5,204 nt of DNA. Origin: Alphaproteobacteria bacterium. Its GTDB lineage: Bacteria; Pseudomonadota; Alphaproteobacteria; SMXP01. The notes under the pieces were generated by a model that ran no database searches, was not told the DNA's origin, and was given only the letters and a program-made list of their open reading frames with translations. Where the stretch lies: NCBI GenBank assembly GCA_021774995.1, contig JAJFIM010000420.1:1-5204 (forward strand). Direction: 5' to 3'. Shown piece after piece: positions 1-4,487 of this stretch. Each line of letters begins with the position of its first letter. The stretch's first letter is position 1. A program made the position numbers and the translations under genes.

Positions 1-21
1 AAGATATAAAAAAATTTCCAT
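1..21 (-). CDS. Start of an unidentified gene leaving the left edge
   Basis: Only seven codons are in the window (MEIFLYL, start codon at 21-19). The gene is called because a perfect Shine-Dalgarno AGGAGG (complement at 30-35) lies exactly 8 nt before this ATG. It also follows the stop of the upstream minus-strand gene (57) by 35 nt, so the two look like one transcription unit. The visible residues are hydrophobic, which would fit a membrane protein or signal peptide, but seven residues cannot identify a product. The start is well supported; the function is unknown. Confidence 0.55.
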
Positions 22-56
22 CTTACGAACCTCCTGCGATGTTTTTTTAAAAATTC

Positions 57-509
57 TTAAATACCCGGTAGTGTTCCCGGTGTATTTCCCCATTGTTCGC
101 CTGGGTTGAGCACTTCGCCTTCGCCCATTTTGTTCTTTGTATCCATCACCTTGTCGCAAGCTTTCAGGCGGGCGGCGATTGCTGTTGCGCGTTTCTGGTT
201 ATAGACGGTGGCGACATCAATGCGCTGCCCCAGATAATCAAAAATGATATGGAACGAGTCACCGTAATAGCGTTTGGGCTGGATAATCTCACCGCGCTTT
301 TGCGCGCAGCGTACCCGGTAATCATTCTTCTCTTGCTCTTCTCTGGTCCTGTCATGTTTCATCATCACAAAGCGGTGGGTGATCGTTCGGTCATAGACCT
401 GCCAGACATTCCCGGTTTTGACCCGGAACTCTGTAGGCGTGAACAGGACTTCGGTATTTTTCGCCATCATTCGGTAGAAGAGTCTTTCAAGCCAGGTATA
501 TTCTGGCAA
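57..509 (-). CDS. Hypothetical protein, possibly missing its native N-terminus
   Basis: I do not recognise this 150-residue protein. It is soluble and basic to neutral, with no signal peptide, membrane segment or cysteine motif. The centre is charged (KHDRTREEQEKNDYRVR, about 51-67), followed by a Tyr- and Ile-rich segment that looks like beta strands, an alanine-rich helix (about 107-118) and a Gly/Pro-rich tail. The longest reading starts at TTG 509 with no good ribosome site. ATG codons at 470 and 467 give 137 or 136 residues but also lack a clear Shine-Dalgarno. The frame stays open to 542, inside the sequence where the fic remnant begins, so the original start may have been lost in the same event. 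It is probably co-transcribed with the gene starting at 21. The coding call rests on length, coherent composition and the well-spaced downstream start. Confidence 0.6.
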   Translation of the reverse strand: MPEYTWLERLFYRMMAKNTEVLFTPTEFRVKTGNVWQVYDRTITHRFVMMKHDRTREEQEKNDYRVRCAQKRGEIIQPKRYYGDSFHIIFDYLGQRIDVATVYNQKRATAIAARLKACDKVMDTKNKMGEGEVLNPGEQWGNTPGTLPGI

Positions 510-544
510 GCGGCAAGCGCCCTTATCTGAGCCGTCAGGATGTC

Positions 545-1426
545 ATGTCTTCCATCAGGAACAATCTGGGCTTGCTTCAAAATACGCCACAGTCTCATGA
601 TAAAAGGGCTGAAGGCGTTGCCGAACTCATGATTGATGTCAGAAACAGTTATGCAGAAGATCTGACAAAAGAAAAGCTGTTTTCCTGGCACCGTATGGTC
701 ATGAAAGGAAGCAGGAAGGTTGAAGCAGGAAAATGGCGCACTCATAAGGAGCCGATGCAGGTAATTTCAGGCCCTATAGGAAAAGAAAAAATTCATTTTG
801 AAGCGCCGCCTTCAAAACAAATGGCAAAAGAGATGAAGGGTTTTATCAAGTGGTTTAATGAAACAAGTCCCGGTGGAAAAAGTGAAATCAAAAAACCTGT
901 TATACGATCCGCGATAGCGCATCTTTATTTTGAAACCATTCATCCTTTTGAAGACGGGAATGGAAGAATAGGCCGCTCGCTTTCAGAAAAAGCTTTGTCC
1001 CAGGGTATAGGACGGCCCGTCCTGATGAGTTTGTCAAAAACCATCGAGGCAAATAAAAAAAACTATTATGAAGCGTTAAAGGAAGGGCAAAGATCAAACG
1101 ACATCACGTCCTGGATTGCCTGGTTTGCGAATGTGGTCCTGGATACCCAAATTCAGGCGGAAGAGGAGATTGAGTTTACCCTTAGGAAAACAAAGTTTTT
1201 TGACCGGTTTCAGAACCAGCTTAATGAGCGTCAGTTCAAAGTTTTAAAACGCATGCTGGAAGAAGGGACGAAAGGCTTTACGGGCGGCATGAGCGCCAAA
1301 AAATACATAGCCATTACCACCACATCGAAGGCCACAGCAACACGGGATTTGCAGGACTTGGTAGAGAAGGGCGTTCTTATCCCTGTTGGTGCCGGTCGTA
1401 GTGCGCACTACGAAATCAAAATGTGA
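545..1426 (+). CDS. fic: Fic-domain protein (predicted AMP-transferase), N-terminally truncated
   Basis: Fic enzymes transfer a nucleotide phosphate group, usually AMP from ATP, onto a hydroxyl of a target protein. The signature HPFEDGNGRIGR is at residues 133-144 and complete: catalytic His133, Asp137 for Mg2+, Asn139 and Arg144. A flap region (GAWR-like AGKWRTHKEPMQVISG, about 61-76) precedes it, and a winged-helix domain (about 226-293, with TATRDLQDL and a GAGR wing) follows, as in larger Fic proteins of the DUF4172 type. Those are about 370 residues; this one is 293. The missing part is the N-terminal domain with the [S/T]xxxE[G/N] inhibitory helix. Homology continues upstream of the ATG in the same frame (YLSRQDV, 524-544), but no start codon exists before the stop at 440-442. 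The ATG has a weak AGGA 4 nt upstream. The gene is therefore a decapitated form, either a pseudogene or a deregulated enzyme. The target is unknown. Confidence 0.88.
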   Translation: MSSIRNNLGLLQNTPQSHDKRAEGVAELMIDVRNSYAEDLTKEKLFSWHRMVMKGSRKVEAGKWRTHKEPMQVISGPIGKEKIHFEAPPSKQMAKEMKGFIKWFNETSPGGKSEIKKPVIRSAIAHLYFETIHPFEDGNGRIGRSLSEKALSQGIGRPVLMSLSKTIEANKKNYYEALKEGQRSNDITSWIAWFANVVLDTQIQAEEEIEFTLRKTKFFDRFQNQLNERQFKVLKRMLEEGTKGFTGGMSAKKYIAITTTSKATATRDLQDLVEKGVLIPVGAGRSAHYEIKM

Positions 1427-1505
1427 TAATCATCATTGAAGCATCGGACGCTCATGAATTATAAATGCTAAAAGGTTTTGCAACTTGTTCTATCACCAAA
1501 GACCG

Positions 1506-1561
1506 ATCCGGTATGTGTCCTACGGCAAGCCTCTACCCTATTAGGCCATTACCGGATTTTT
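1506..1561 (+). terminator. Candidate Rho-independent terminator after fic
   Basis: ATCCGGTA (1506-1513) and TACCGGAT (1550-1557) are a perfect 8-bp inverted repeat followed directly by a T-run (1557-1561). The 36-nt loop can fold further: CCTA pairs with TAGG, and GGC-AA-GCC forms a small inner hairpin. The long loop is unusual for a terminator, so another structured element is possible. It lies 80 nt after the fic stop and before the higBA promoter, where a terminator would be expected. Confidence 0.4.
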
Positions 1562-1640
1562 GTTAAAGCCACCCTTTCCGGGCCGTCTCTGAATAGCATT
1601 TCCACCTGCGTTTGACTGTAACCCTCATTTCTATCCCTTT
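1551..1640. repeat. Dispersed direct repeat, copy 1
   Basis: This stretch recurs in the same orientation at 3846-3934. The best-conserved core (1589-1640 against 3883-3934) has 45 of 52 identical bases, and all seven differences are transitions. Identity falls to about 70% in the left part, with one single-base indel. Read on the minus strand, this copy encodes GYSQTQVEMLFRDGPERV in an open frame ending at a TAA (1551-1549), but there is no start codon upstream. It could be the 3' end of a lost gene. The two copies bracket the HigBA, recombinase-remnant and mer segment. Confidence 0.75.
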
Positions 1641-1650
1641 ATGATAGAAA
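1628..1650. promoter_or_regulatory. Inverted repeat upstream of higBA, candidate operator
   Basis: TTTCTATC (1628-1635) and GATAGAAA (1643-1650) form a perfect 8-bp inverted repeat with a 7-nt spacer, ending one base before the -35 box. HigA antitoxins usually repress their own operon by binding palindromes at the promoter, so this is a plausible HigA site. Binding is inferred only from position and symmetry. The left arm overlaps the dispersed repeat, but copy 2 does not preserve the palindrome. Confidence 0.45.
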
Positions 1651-1679
1651 TTGACACTCGTCATGTTGCATGTTACGAT
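1651..1679 (+). promoter_or_regulatory. Sigma70-type promoter of higBA
   Basis: TTGACA (1651-1656) matches the -35 consensus exactly, and TACGAT (1674-1679) is a good -10 box with the optimal 17-bp spacing. Transcription should start near 1685-1687, which is the higB ATG itself. The mRNA would then be leaderless or nearly so, in line with the lack of a usable Shine-Dalgarno before higB. Confidence 0.7.
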
Positions 1680-1684
1680 AGGGC

Positions 1685-1963
1685 ATGATTGAGAGTTTTC
1701 GGCACAAAGGTTTGAAAAGGCTCTACGAAAGAGGCGACAAAAGCCGGTTAAGGACGGATATTGCAGACAAGGCAGAGCTTTATTTATCGGTTCTCGACAG
1801 TGCGGAAAAGTTGAAGGAACTGGATATTACAGGATTCAGTTTTCACCCTCTCACAGGCAACATGCGTGGTTTTTACAGTGTTTTTGTATCCAGAAACCAC
1901 AGAATTATCTTCAGATTTGAAGACGGAAAAGCTTTTGATATTGATTTAGTGGACTACCATTAG
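1685..1963 (+). CDS. higB: HigB toxin, RelE/ParE-fold mRNA interferase
   Basis: This 92-residue protein has the full length and layout of HigB toxins, which cleave mRNA on the ribosome and are neutralised by HigA. Visible family features are the N-terminal SFRHKGL (4-10), HPLxG (54-58), GFYSVxVSRNHRIIFRF (62-78) and the C-terminal DYH (90-92). Conserved basic residues such as Arg73 and the terminal His92 are present, so it appears intact. The toxin gene comes first, as is usual for higBA. The start at 1685 is fixed by homology: the family begins with MI.SFRHKGL. The promoter lies just upstream with practically no leader. The stop codon overlaps the higA ribosome site. Confidence 0.92.
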   Translation: MIESFRHKGLKRLYERGDKSRLRTDIADKAELYLSVLDSAEKLKELDITGFSFHPLTGNMRGFYSVFVSRNHRIIFRFEDGKAFDIDLVDYH

Positions 1964-1975
1964 GAGGAAATCATC

Positions 1976-2275
1976 ATGGCGATGAAAAACCCCGTTCATC
2001 CGGGAAAAATGATAAAGCATTGTATAGAATCTTCTGGGTTGAATGTGACAGAAGCCGCAAAAGGTTTGGGCGTAACCCGGCAAACACTATCACGGGTCAT
2101 CAATGTCAAAACCTCTTTATCGGCAGAAATGGCCATTCGTGTATCCAAGGCTTTCGGCAGTACACCAGAGCATTGGCTCAGGATGCAAATGGCTTATGAC
2201 ATGGCCCGGATGCGCGACAAGGCGGCGGGTATAAAGGTCAAACGTTTCCCGGAAGCATCAGTTGTTTTTACCTAA
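1976..2275 (+). CDS. higA: HigA antitoxin, XRE-family DNA-binding protein
   Basis: This 99-residue antitoxin begins with the typical NPVHPGKMIK segment. A helix-turn-helix is at about residues 24-43 (VTEAAKGLGVTRQTLSRVIN), followed by TSLSAEMAIRVSKAFG and the family-typical PEHWLRMQMAYDM (64-76). It should bind and neutralise HigB and repress the shared promoter. AGGAGG (1962-1967) overlaps the higB TAG stop and sits 8 nt before this ATG. That selects 1976 over the internal ATG at 1982 and indicates tight translational coupling to higB. The gene looks complete. The C-terminal tail (IKVKRFPEASVVFT) is somewhat longer than the shortest HigA proteins. Confidence 0.92.
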   Translation: MAMKNPVHPGKMIKHCIESSGLNVTEAAKGLGVTRQTLSRVINVKTSLSAEMAIRVSKAFGSTPEHWLRMQMAYDMARMRDKAAGIKVKRFPEASVVFT

Positions 2276-2286
2276 TGCCGTGAAAA

Positions 2287-2307
2287 GCCAGACTTTCATA
2301 GACTGGC
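2287..2307. other. Small hairpin just after higA
   Basis: GCCAG (2287-2291) and CTGGC (2303-2307) are complementary. The stem extends by two pairs beyond an A-A mismatch, leaving a TTCAT loop. It starts 11 nt after the higA stop. No T-run follows, so it is not a standard intrinsic terminator. It may stabilise the higBA transcript end, or it may be fortuitous sequence at the junction with the recombinase remnant. Confidence 0.25.
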
Positions 2308-2311
2308 ATCC

Positions 2312-2536
2312 ATGCGCCGGTCGAAATCCGCCGCTGTTTATCAGGCCACTCATAATCTGCGGGCCTGCCAGCATCTCTTAGGTTACAAATCCATTGCCAG
2401 CACCGCGTCCTACCTGGCCGTAGACCAACGCGAAGCCCTCGACCTGCCAAGAAGATCAAAGTTTAAACCTTCTCTTGCTTCTGAATCGGGTTGTCCGTTC
2501 AGTTCCCAAGAGTTTGCCCCAGACCGGAGGTTTTAA
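2312..2536 (+). pseudogene. C-terminal remnant of a tyrosine recombinase (phage-type integrase)
   Basis: The first 50 or so codons match the end of the catalytic domain of small integrases of the type ...THSMRRTKxxLIYRRTxNLRAVQLLLGHTxxESTVRYLGIE. Here they read SMRRSKSAAVYQATHNLRA, then CQHLLGYKSIASTASYLAVD. The box II Arg (MRR) and the Tyr nucleophile (SYLAVD) are present, but the conserved LLGH histidine is Tyr and everything N-terminal of box II is missing. The frame is open back to the higA stop (2275), yet the upstream residues do not match the family. Homology ends near 2460; the rest to 2536 is probably non-coding and overlaps the convergent thioredoxin-like gene from 2499. A functional recombinase is not possible. 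The stub marks past site-specific or illegitimate recombination next to the toxin-antitoxin pair. Confidence 0.72.
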
Positions 2537-2768
2537 GGGTTTCTTCATTGATTCCCTGGCCGCAACAGTCTGCAAGCCGCCCGTCAATCACCACTGCCGG
2601 GACAGAACCGATACCCAGATTTTTTGCTCTTTTCGCGACATCCGGGTTTTTCATGTCCAGCACGGTTACCTCACAGGATGAACAGGCCAGACGGTTCACA
2701 ACGGAAACCGCTTCTTCGCAAACCGGGCATCCGGCGCTAAAAATTTCTACTTTACGTTTGTCATTCAT
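2499..2768 (-). CDS. Small thioredoxin/glutaredoxin-fold protein of the mer operon
   Basis: This 89-residue protein has a single thioredoxin-like domain. It starts with a beta strand (KVEIFSAG) leading to the redox motif C14-P-V-C17, then A-C29-S-S-C32, a second strand (EVTVLDM), and the cis-proline loop SVPAVVIDG (55-63, cis-Pro57). A vicinal Cys68-Cys69 pair (ADCCG) comes near the end. Six cysteines in a short cytosolic protein suggest thiol exchange or metal handling. It may reduce cysteines or shuttle Hg(II) from the membrane partner; this is inference. GGAG (complement 2777-2780) lies 8 nt before the ATG. It starts 17 nt after the membrane gene stop, so it is the third gene of the merR operon. 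A truncated second copy of its 5' end lies at 3210-3272. Confidence 0.82.
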   Translation of the reverse strand: MNDKRKVEIFSAGCPVCEEAVSVVNRLACSSCEVTVLDMKNPDVAKRAKNLGIGSVPAVVIDGRLADCCGQGINEETLKTSGLGQTLGN

Positions 2769-2785
2769 GATTTTTTCTCCATTGG

Positions 2786-3226
2786 TTAGTCACTTATTAC
2801 GATTTTGTCTCCTGACCCTGCACAGGTAGGACAGGAGCTCTTTATAATGGCCTTTCGAGCAGGCCAAGCATTCCACACAAATGCCACAATTAAAATCCCG
2901 GCCCCACCATAAACCATGGGGATTTCATCGAGAACGAATTTGCCCGCCGAAAAAACTCCTGAAGCCAAAAGGCCTAGGAAAAATGGGCCGTAGCCATGTC
3001 GTTTCTTCGCCCGAAAAGCCAGAACCCCTAGCGAAAAACCCAAAGCGACCAATGTCAACGGCATGAGCCAAGGTGTATAGTTCACGAATTCTAATCCGAG
3101 AATTCCTAAAAGCCCAGCATAAGCAGGCCAGCAAGCCGGGCATACCAATTTTGGCAAAAACATCACAGTGATTCCTGGTAGCGCGGTAGAGATTTTTTGC
3201 CATTTTCCCTTATAACCCTTCTTCAT
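2786..3226 (-). CDS. MerC/MerT-like membrane protein, predicted mercuric-ion importer
   Basis: This 146-residue protein has about four hydrophobic segments (about 15-27 with 35-48, 54-71, 81-97 and 104-121). A cysteine pair C29-P-A-C32 lies in PKLVCPACWPAYAG within the first membrane region, and a second pair C132-P-T-C135 is near the C-terminus. Paired cysteines in the first membrane segment and at a cytosolic end are the hallmark of MerT/MerC-type transporters that carry Hg(II) inwards by thiol exchange. The exact subfamily is uncertain, so no symbol is given. It follows merR on the same strand and precedes the thioredoxin-like gene. The ATG at 3226 is preferred; a GTG at 3241 would add five residues (MRDVR). 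Neither has a strong ribosome site, and both lie inside the remnant of a second thioredoxin-like gene. Translation may depend on coupling with that fragment. Confidence 0.78.
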   Translation of the reverse strand: MKKGYKGKWQKISTALPGITVMFLPKLVCPACWPAYAGLLGILGLEFVNYTPWLMPLTLVALGFSLGVLAFRAKKRHGYGPFFLGLLASGVFSAGKFVLDEIPMVYGGAGILIVAFVWNAWPARKAIIKSSCPTCAGSGDKIVISD

Positions 3227-3272
3227 ACGCACATCCCGCACTAATGATTTCTACTTTGCGTTTATCATTCAT
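3210..3272 (-). pseudogene. 5' remnant of a second thioredoxin-like gene
   Basis: The ATG at 3272 overlaps the merR stop (ATGAATGA). It opens a 20-codon frame beginning MNDKRKVEIISAGC, against MNDKRKVEIFSAGC in the intact gene at 2768. Similarity includes the ribosome-site region (GAGAAAAAAT before both ATGs) and covers 45 of 53 bases, continuing with a 3-base gap to GAAGAAG (3218). Of the 14 shared codons, six differ synonymously (D, R, I, S, A, C) and one changes the residue (F to I). After that the frame runs out of homology and stops at 3210, already inside the membrane protein gene. A complete paralogue once stood directly behind merR and was mostly deleted. The leftover may act as a short coupled leader for the next gene. 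Confidence 0.8.
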
Positions 3273-3717
3273 AATTTTTTCTCTTTCTTTTTTTTAAATT
3301 TGTCTTGGTTTTTTCAGGGGCCTCAATGGCATCAATGATCGAGCACACCTGTAATGCTCCCCGGCCAGGACAGGCCGCAATCAGTTTTTCAAGAGCCGTC
3401 TGAATTCCCTTCATTTGTGCAATCTTCCGGATTATCTCGTCGAGTTTGACCTGCGCCCGCTCACGCACATCGGCGCAATCGGTCGCGGGGTCCGTTCGCA
3501 GTGACAGCAGTTCTTTTATTTCACGAAGAGAGAAACCCAGTTCCTGAGCCTGGCGGATAAAGCGGATTCGTTCTGCCGTTTCAACCGGGTAAACCCGGAA
3601 GCCACCAGAGGAGGGTTTTGGTGGTTGTTGGACCAAACCATTTCTCTCGTAAAAACGAACCGTTTCAACTCCCACACCGGCTTCTTTTGCAATTTTGCTG
3701 ATTGTCATTGTCTTCAT
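3265..3717 (-). CDS. merR: MerR, Hg(II)-responsive transcriptional regulator
   Basis: This 150-residue protein is a MerR-family activator/repressor that untwists its promoter when Hg(II) binds. The N-terminal winged helix-turn-helix (ISKIAKEAGVGVETVRFYER, 6-25, then GGFRVY) is followed by a long dimerisation helix and the metal-binding loop. Cys81, Cys116 and Cys125 have the same spacing (35 and 9) as the Cys82/117/126 triad of Tn501 MerR, and the ACPGRG motif is present. Mercury, rather than copper, zinc or lead, is therefore the likely ligand. The tail is unusually basic (LKKRKRKNYE, 141-150). AGGGTG lies just before the ATG at 3717; a second ATG at 3708 is possible. It is the first gene of its own operon, co-directional with the transport genes rather than divergent as in Tn501, so it should be autoregulated. 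Confidence 0.95.
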   Translation of the reverse strand: MKTMTISKIAKEAGVGVETVRFYERNGLVQQPPKPSSGGFRVYPVETAERIRFIRQAQELGFSLREIKELLSLRTDPATDCADVRERAQVKLDEIIRKIAQMKGIQTALEKLIAACPGRGALQVCSIIDAIEAPEKTKTNLKKRKRKNYE

Positions 3718-3734
3718 ATTTTCACCCTATAAGA

Positions 3735-3766
3735 AATATACACTCCGTACAATAGTACGGAGTCAA
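3735..3766 (-). promoter_or_regulatory. mer promoter/operator with MerR dyad
   Basis: On the minus strand, TTGACT (3766-3761) and TATATT (3740-3735) are separated by 20 bp, or 19 bp if GTATAT (3741-3736) is used. Overlong 19-20-bp spacing is the hallmark of MerR-activated promoters. Between them sits a perfect 9-bp dyad, ACTCCGTAC-4-GTACGGAGT (3742-3763), nearly the same as the Tn501/Tn21 merO. The start of transcription should fall near 3728, leaving a leader of about ten bases that carries the AGGGTG ribosome site of merR. Confidence 0.93.
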
Positions 3767-3845
3767 GGGCTTAATTGTCGAAGGTAGTGACTGGGTTTTT
3801 TGCGAGGGTTTTCTCCTCAAATATACTTGCCTTATCAACATCACA

Positions 3846-3934
3846 ACCGGACGTTTTTTAAAACACTCTTTTCAGACCATCACTGAATAGCATTTCCGCC
3901 TGCATTTAGTTGTAACCCTCATTCCCATCCCTTT
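3846..3934. repeat. Dispersed direct repeat, copy 2
   Basis: This is the same-orientation partner of 1551-1640. The core 3883-3934 keeps 45 of 52 bases. In the minus-strand frame that is open in copy 1, this copy reads GYN-stop-MQAEMLFSDGLKRV and then stops again, so it cannot code. It lies between the mer operator and the gene at 3954. Confidence 0.75.
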
Positions 3935-3953
3935 TCCGGTTTTCTTAAATTTA

Positions 3954-4178
3954 ATGCCTCATATGATGATGGCCCACCTGGAAATCAAGACCATCAATCC
4001 AGACCGTGCGCCCCTGCCCTTCACCGAAACCGGCTACAGGTCGCATTTCATCCATCCGGTTGAAATCGAACATGAAGGAGGGCCGGAGGCTTACGCCCGC
4101 GCCTGGCTCGATTACGCCGCACAATCCCCGGAGTGGATCGCAAAGCAGGAAGCCGCAAAGCAAATGTCTCTCTTTTAA
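3954..4178 (+). CDS. Small hypothetical protein of mobile-element type
   Basis: This 74-residue soluble protein has no cysteines or membrane segment. The middle (TINPDRAPLPFTETGYRSHF, 14-33, then IHPVEIEHEGGPEAYARAWL) is well formed and ends in a helical, Ala-rich tail, KQMSLF. I recall proteins of this general appearance next to antirestriction and plasmid genes but cannot name a family or function. The start is uncertain: ATG 3954 is followed by three consecutive ATG codons at 3963-3971, and none has a visible Shine-Dalgarno. The gene is GC-richer than the sequence on its left, especially at third codon positions. It is co-directional with the ArdC-like gene 334 bp downstream. Coding is supported by composition rather than by a recognised domain. 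Confidence 0.6.
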   Translation: MPHMMMAHLEIKTINPDRAPLPFTETGYRSHFIHPVEIEHEGGPEAYARAWLDYAAQSPEWIAKQEAAKQMSLF

Positions 4179-4269
4179 CAGACAGCCATTTTTAAAACGG
4201 CGATACATGGCCATAAAGCTTTGGTGCAGGAGTCCCCGCAACGCCCCGTCTAATTCCCCATATATGGAT

Positions 4270-4309
4270 GGACTTTTCGGCTAGGTCATAAATGACCTGG
4301 CCAAAGTCC
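4270..4309. repeat. 40-bp imperfect inverted repeat
   Basis: The inner arms 4279-4289 and 4292-4302 pair over 11 positions (one G-T) around a 2-nt AA centre, with the perfect core AGGTCAT-AA-ATGACCT. The outer arms GGACTTT (4270-4276) and AAAGTCC (4303-4309) continue the stem after a 2-nt bulge, giving about 18 pairs. No T-run follows on either strand, so it is not an intrinsic terminator. It could be an operator for a dimeric regulator, a cruciform or single-strand hairpin used in plasmid transfer or replication, or a recombinase site. Confidence 0.65.
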
Positions 4310-4470
4310 GGCACATCTATTTTTTCTCCTAATGGCTGCGCCCTCGCGCACTCCGAAAAAAATAAACGGTCTCCCGAGGCTCCGCGCTTTGCTTGTGCGC
4401 CCGCCGTTAATTTTTCCCTTCCGTTTGCTACCCGCCTGTTCGCCACGAGGCAGGGTTGCATGCATGCGGC

Positions 4471-4487
4471 CCCTTCCCAATGAAGGG
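4471..4487. other. Short hairpin upstream of the ArdC-like ribosome site
   Basis: CCCTTC (4471-4476) and GAAGGG (4482-4487) pair perfectly around CCAAT. The hairpin ends 12 nt before the AAGGAG ribosome site at 4500. It could influence mRNA stability or translation of the following gene, but there is no direct evidence. Confidence 0.3.

Noticed and set aside
93..530. 145-codon plus-strand open frame opposite the gene at 57-509
   Set aside because: It is a shadow of the minus-strand frame, has no ribosome site and reads as a Cys/His/Leu-rich nonsense protein. The minus strand is supported by the co-directional gene start with a perfect Shine-Dalgarno at 21.
1507..1556. Possible tRNA on the minus strand (7-bp acceptor-like stem and a GGGTAGAGGC D-loop-like stretch)
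   Set aside because: There is no anticodon stem with a U at loop position 33 and no TTCGAATC-type T-arm. The two acceptor-like strands are only 36 nt apart, too short for a tRNA.
1506..1567. Integron attC recombination site at the end of a fic cassette
   Set aside because: The core-site consensus pair RYYYAAC/GTTRRRY is not present at the stem ends, and the GTTAAAG after the T-run does not fit it.
2440..2498. Terminator for the mer operon around GTTTAAAC (2461-2468) and the CAAGA/TCTTG arms
   Set aside because: The stem is only about five pairs and no T-run follows on the minus strand, so there is no real support for an intrinsic terminator.
2881..3203. Further open frames on both strands inside the membrane protein gene
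   Set aside because: They overlap the CPAC/CPTC membrane protein completely and have no features of their own.
4292..4483. 63-codon plus-strand open frame before the ArdC-like gene
   Set aside because: It begins inside the right arm of the inverted repeat, lacks a Shine-Dalgarno and has an Ala/Pro/Ser/Arg-rich composition typical of non-coding GC-rich DNA.
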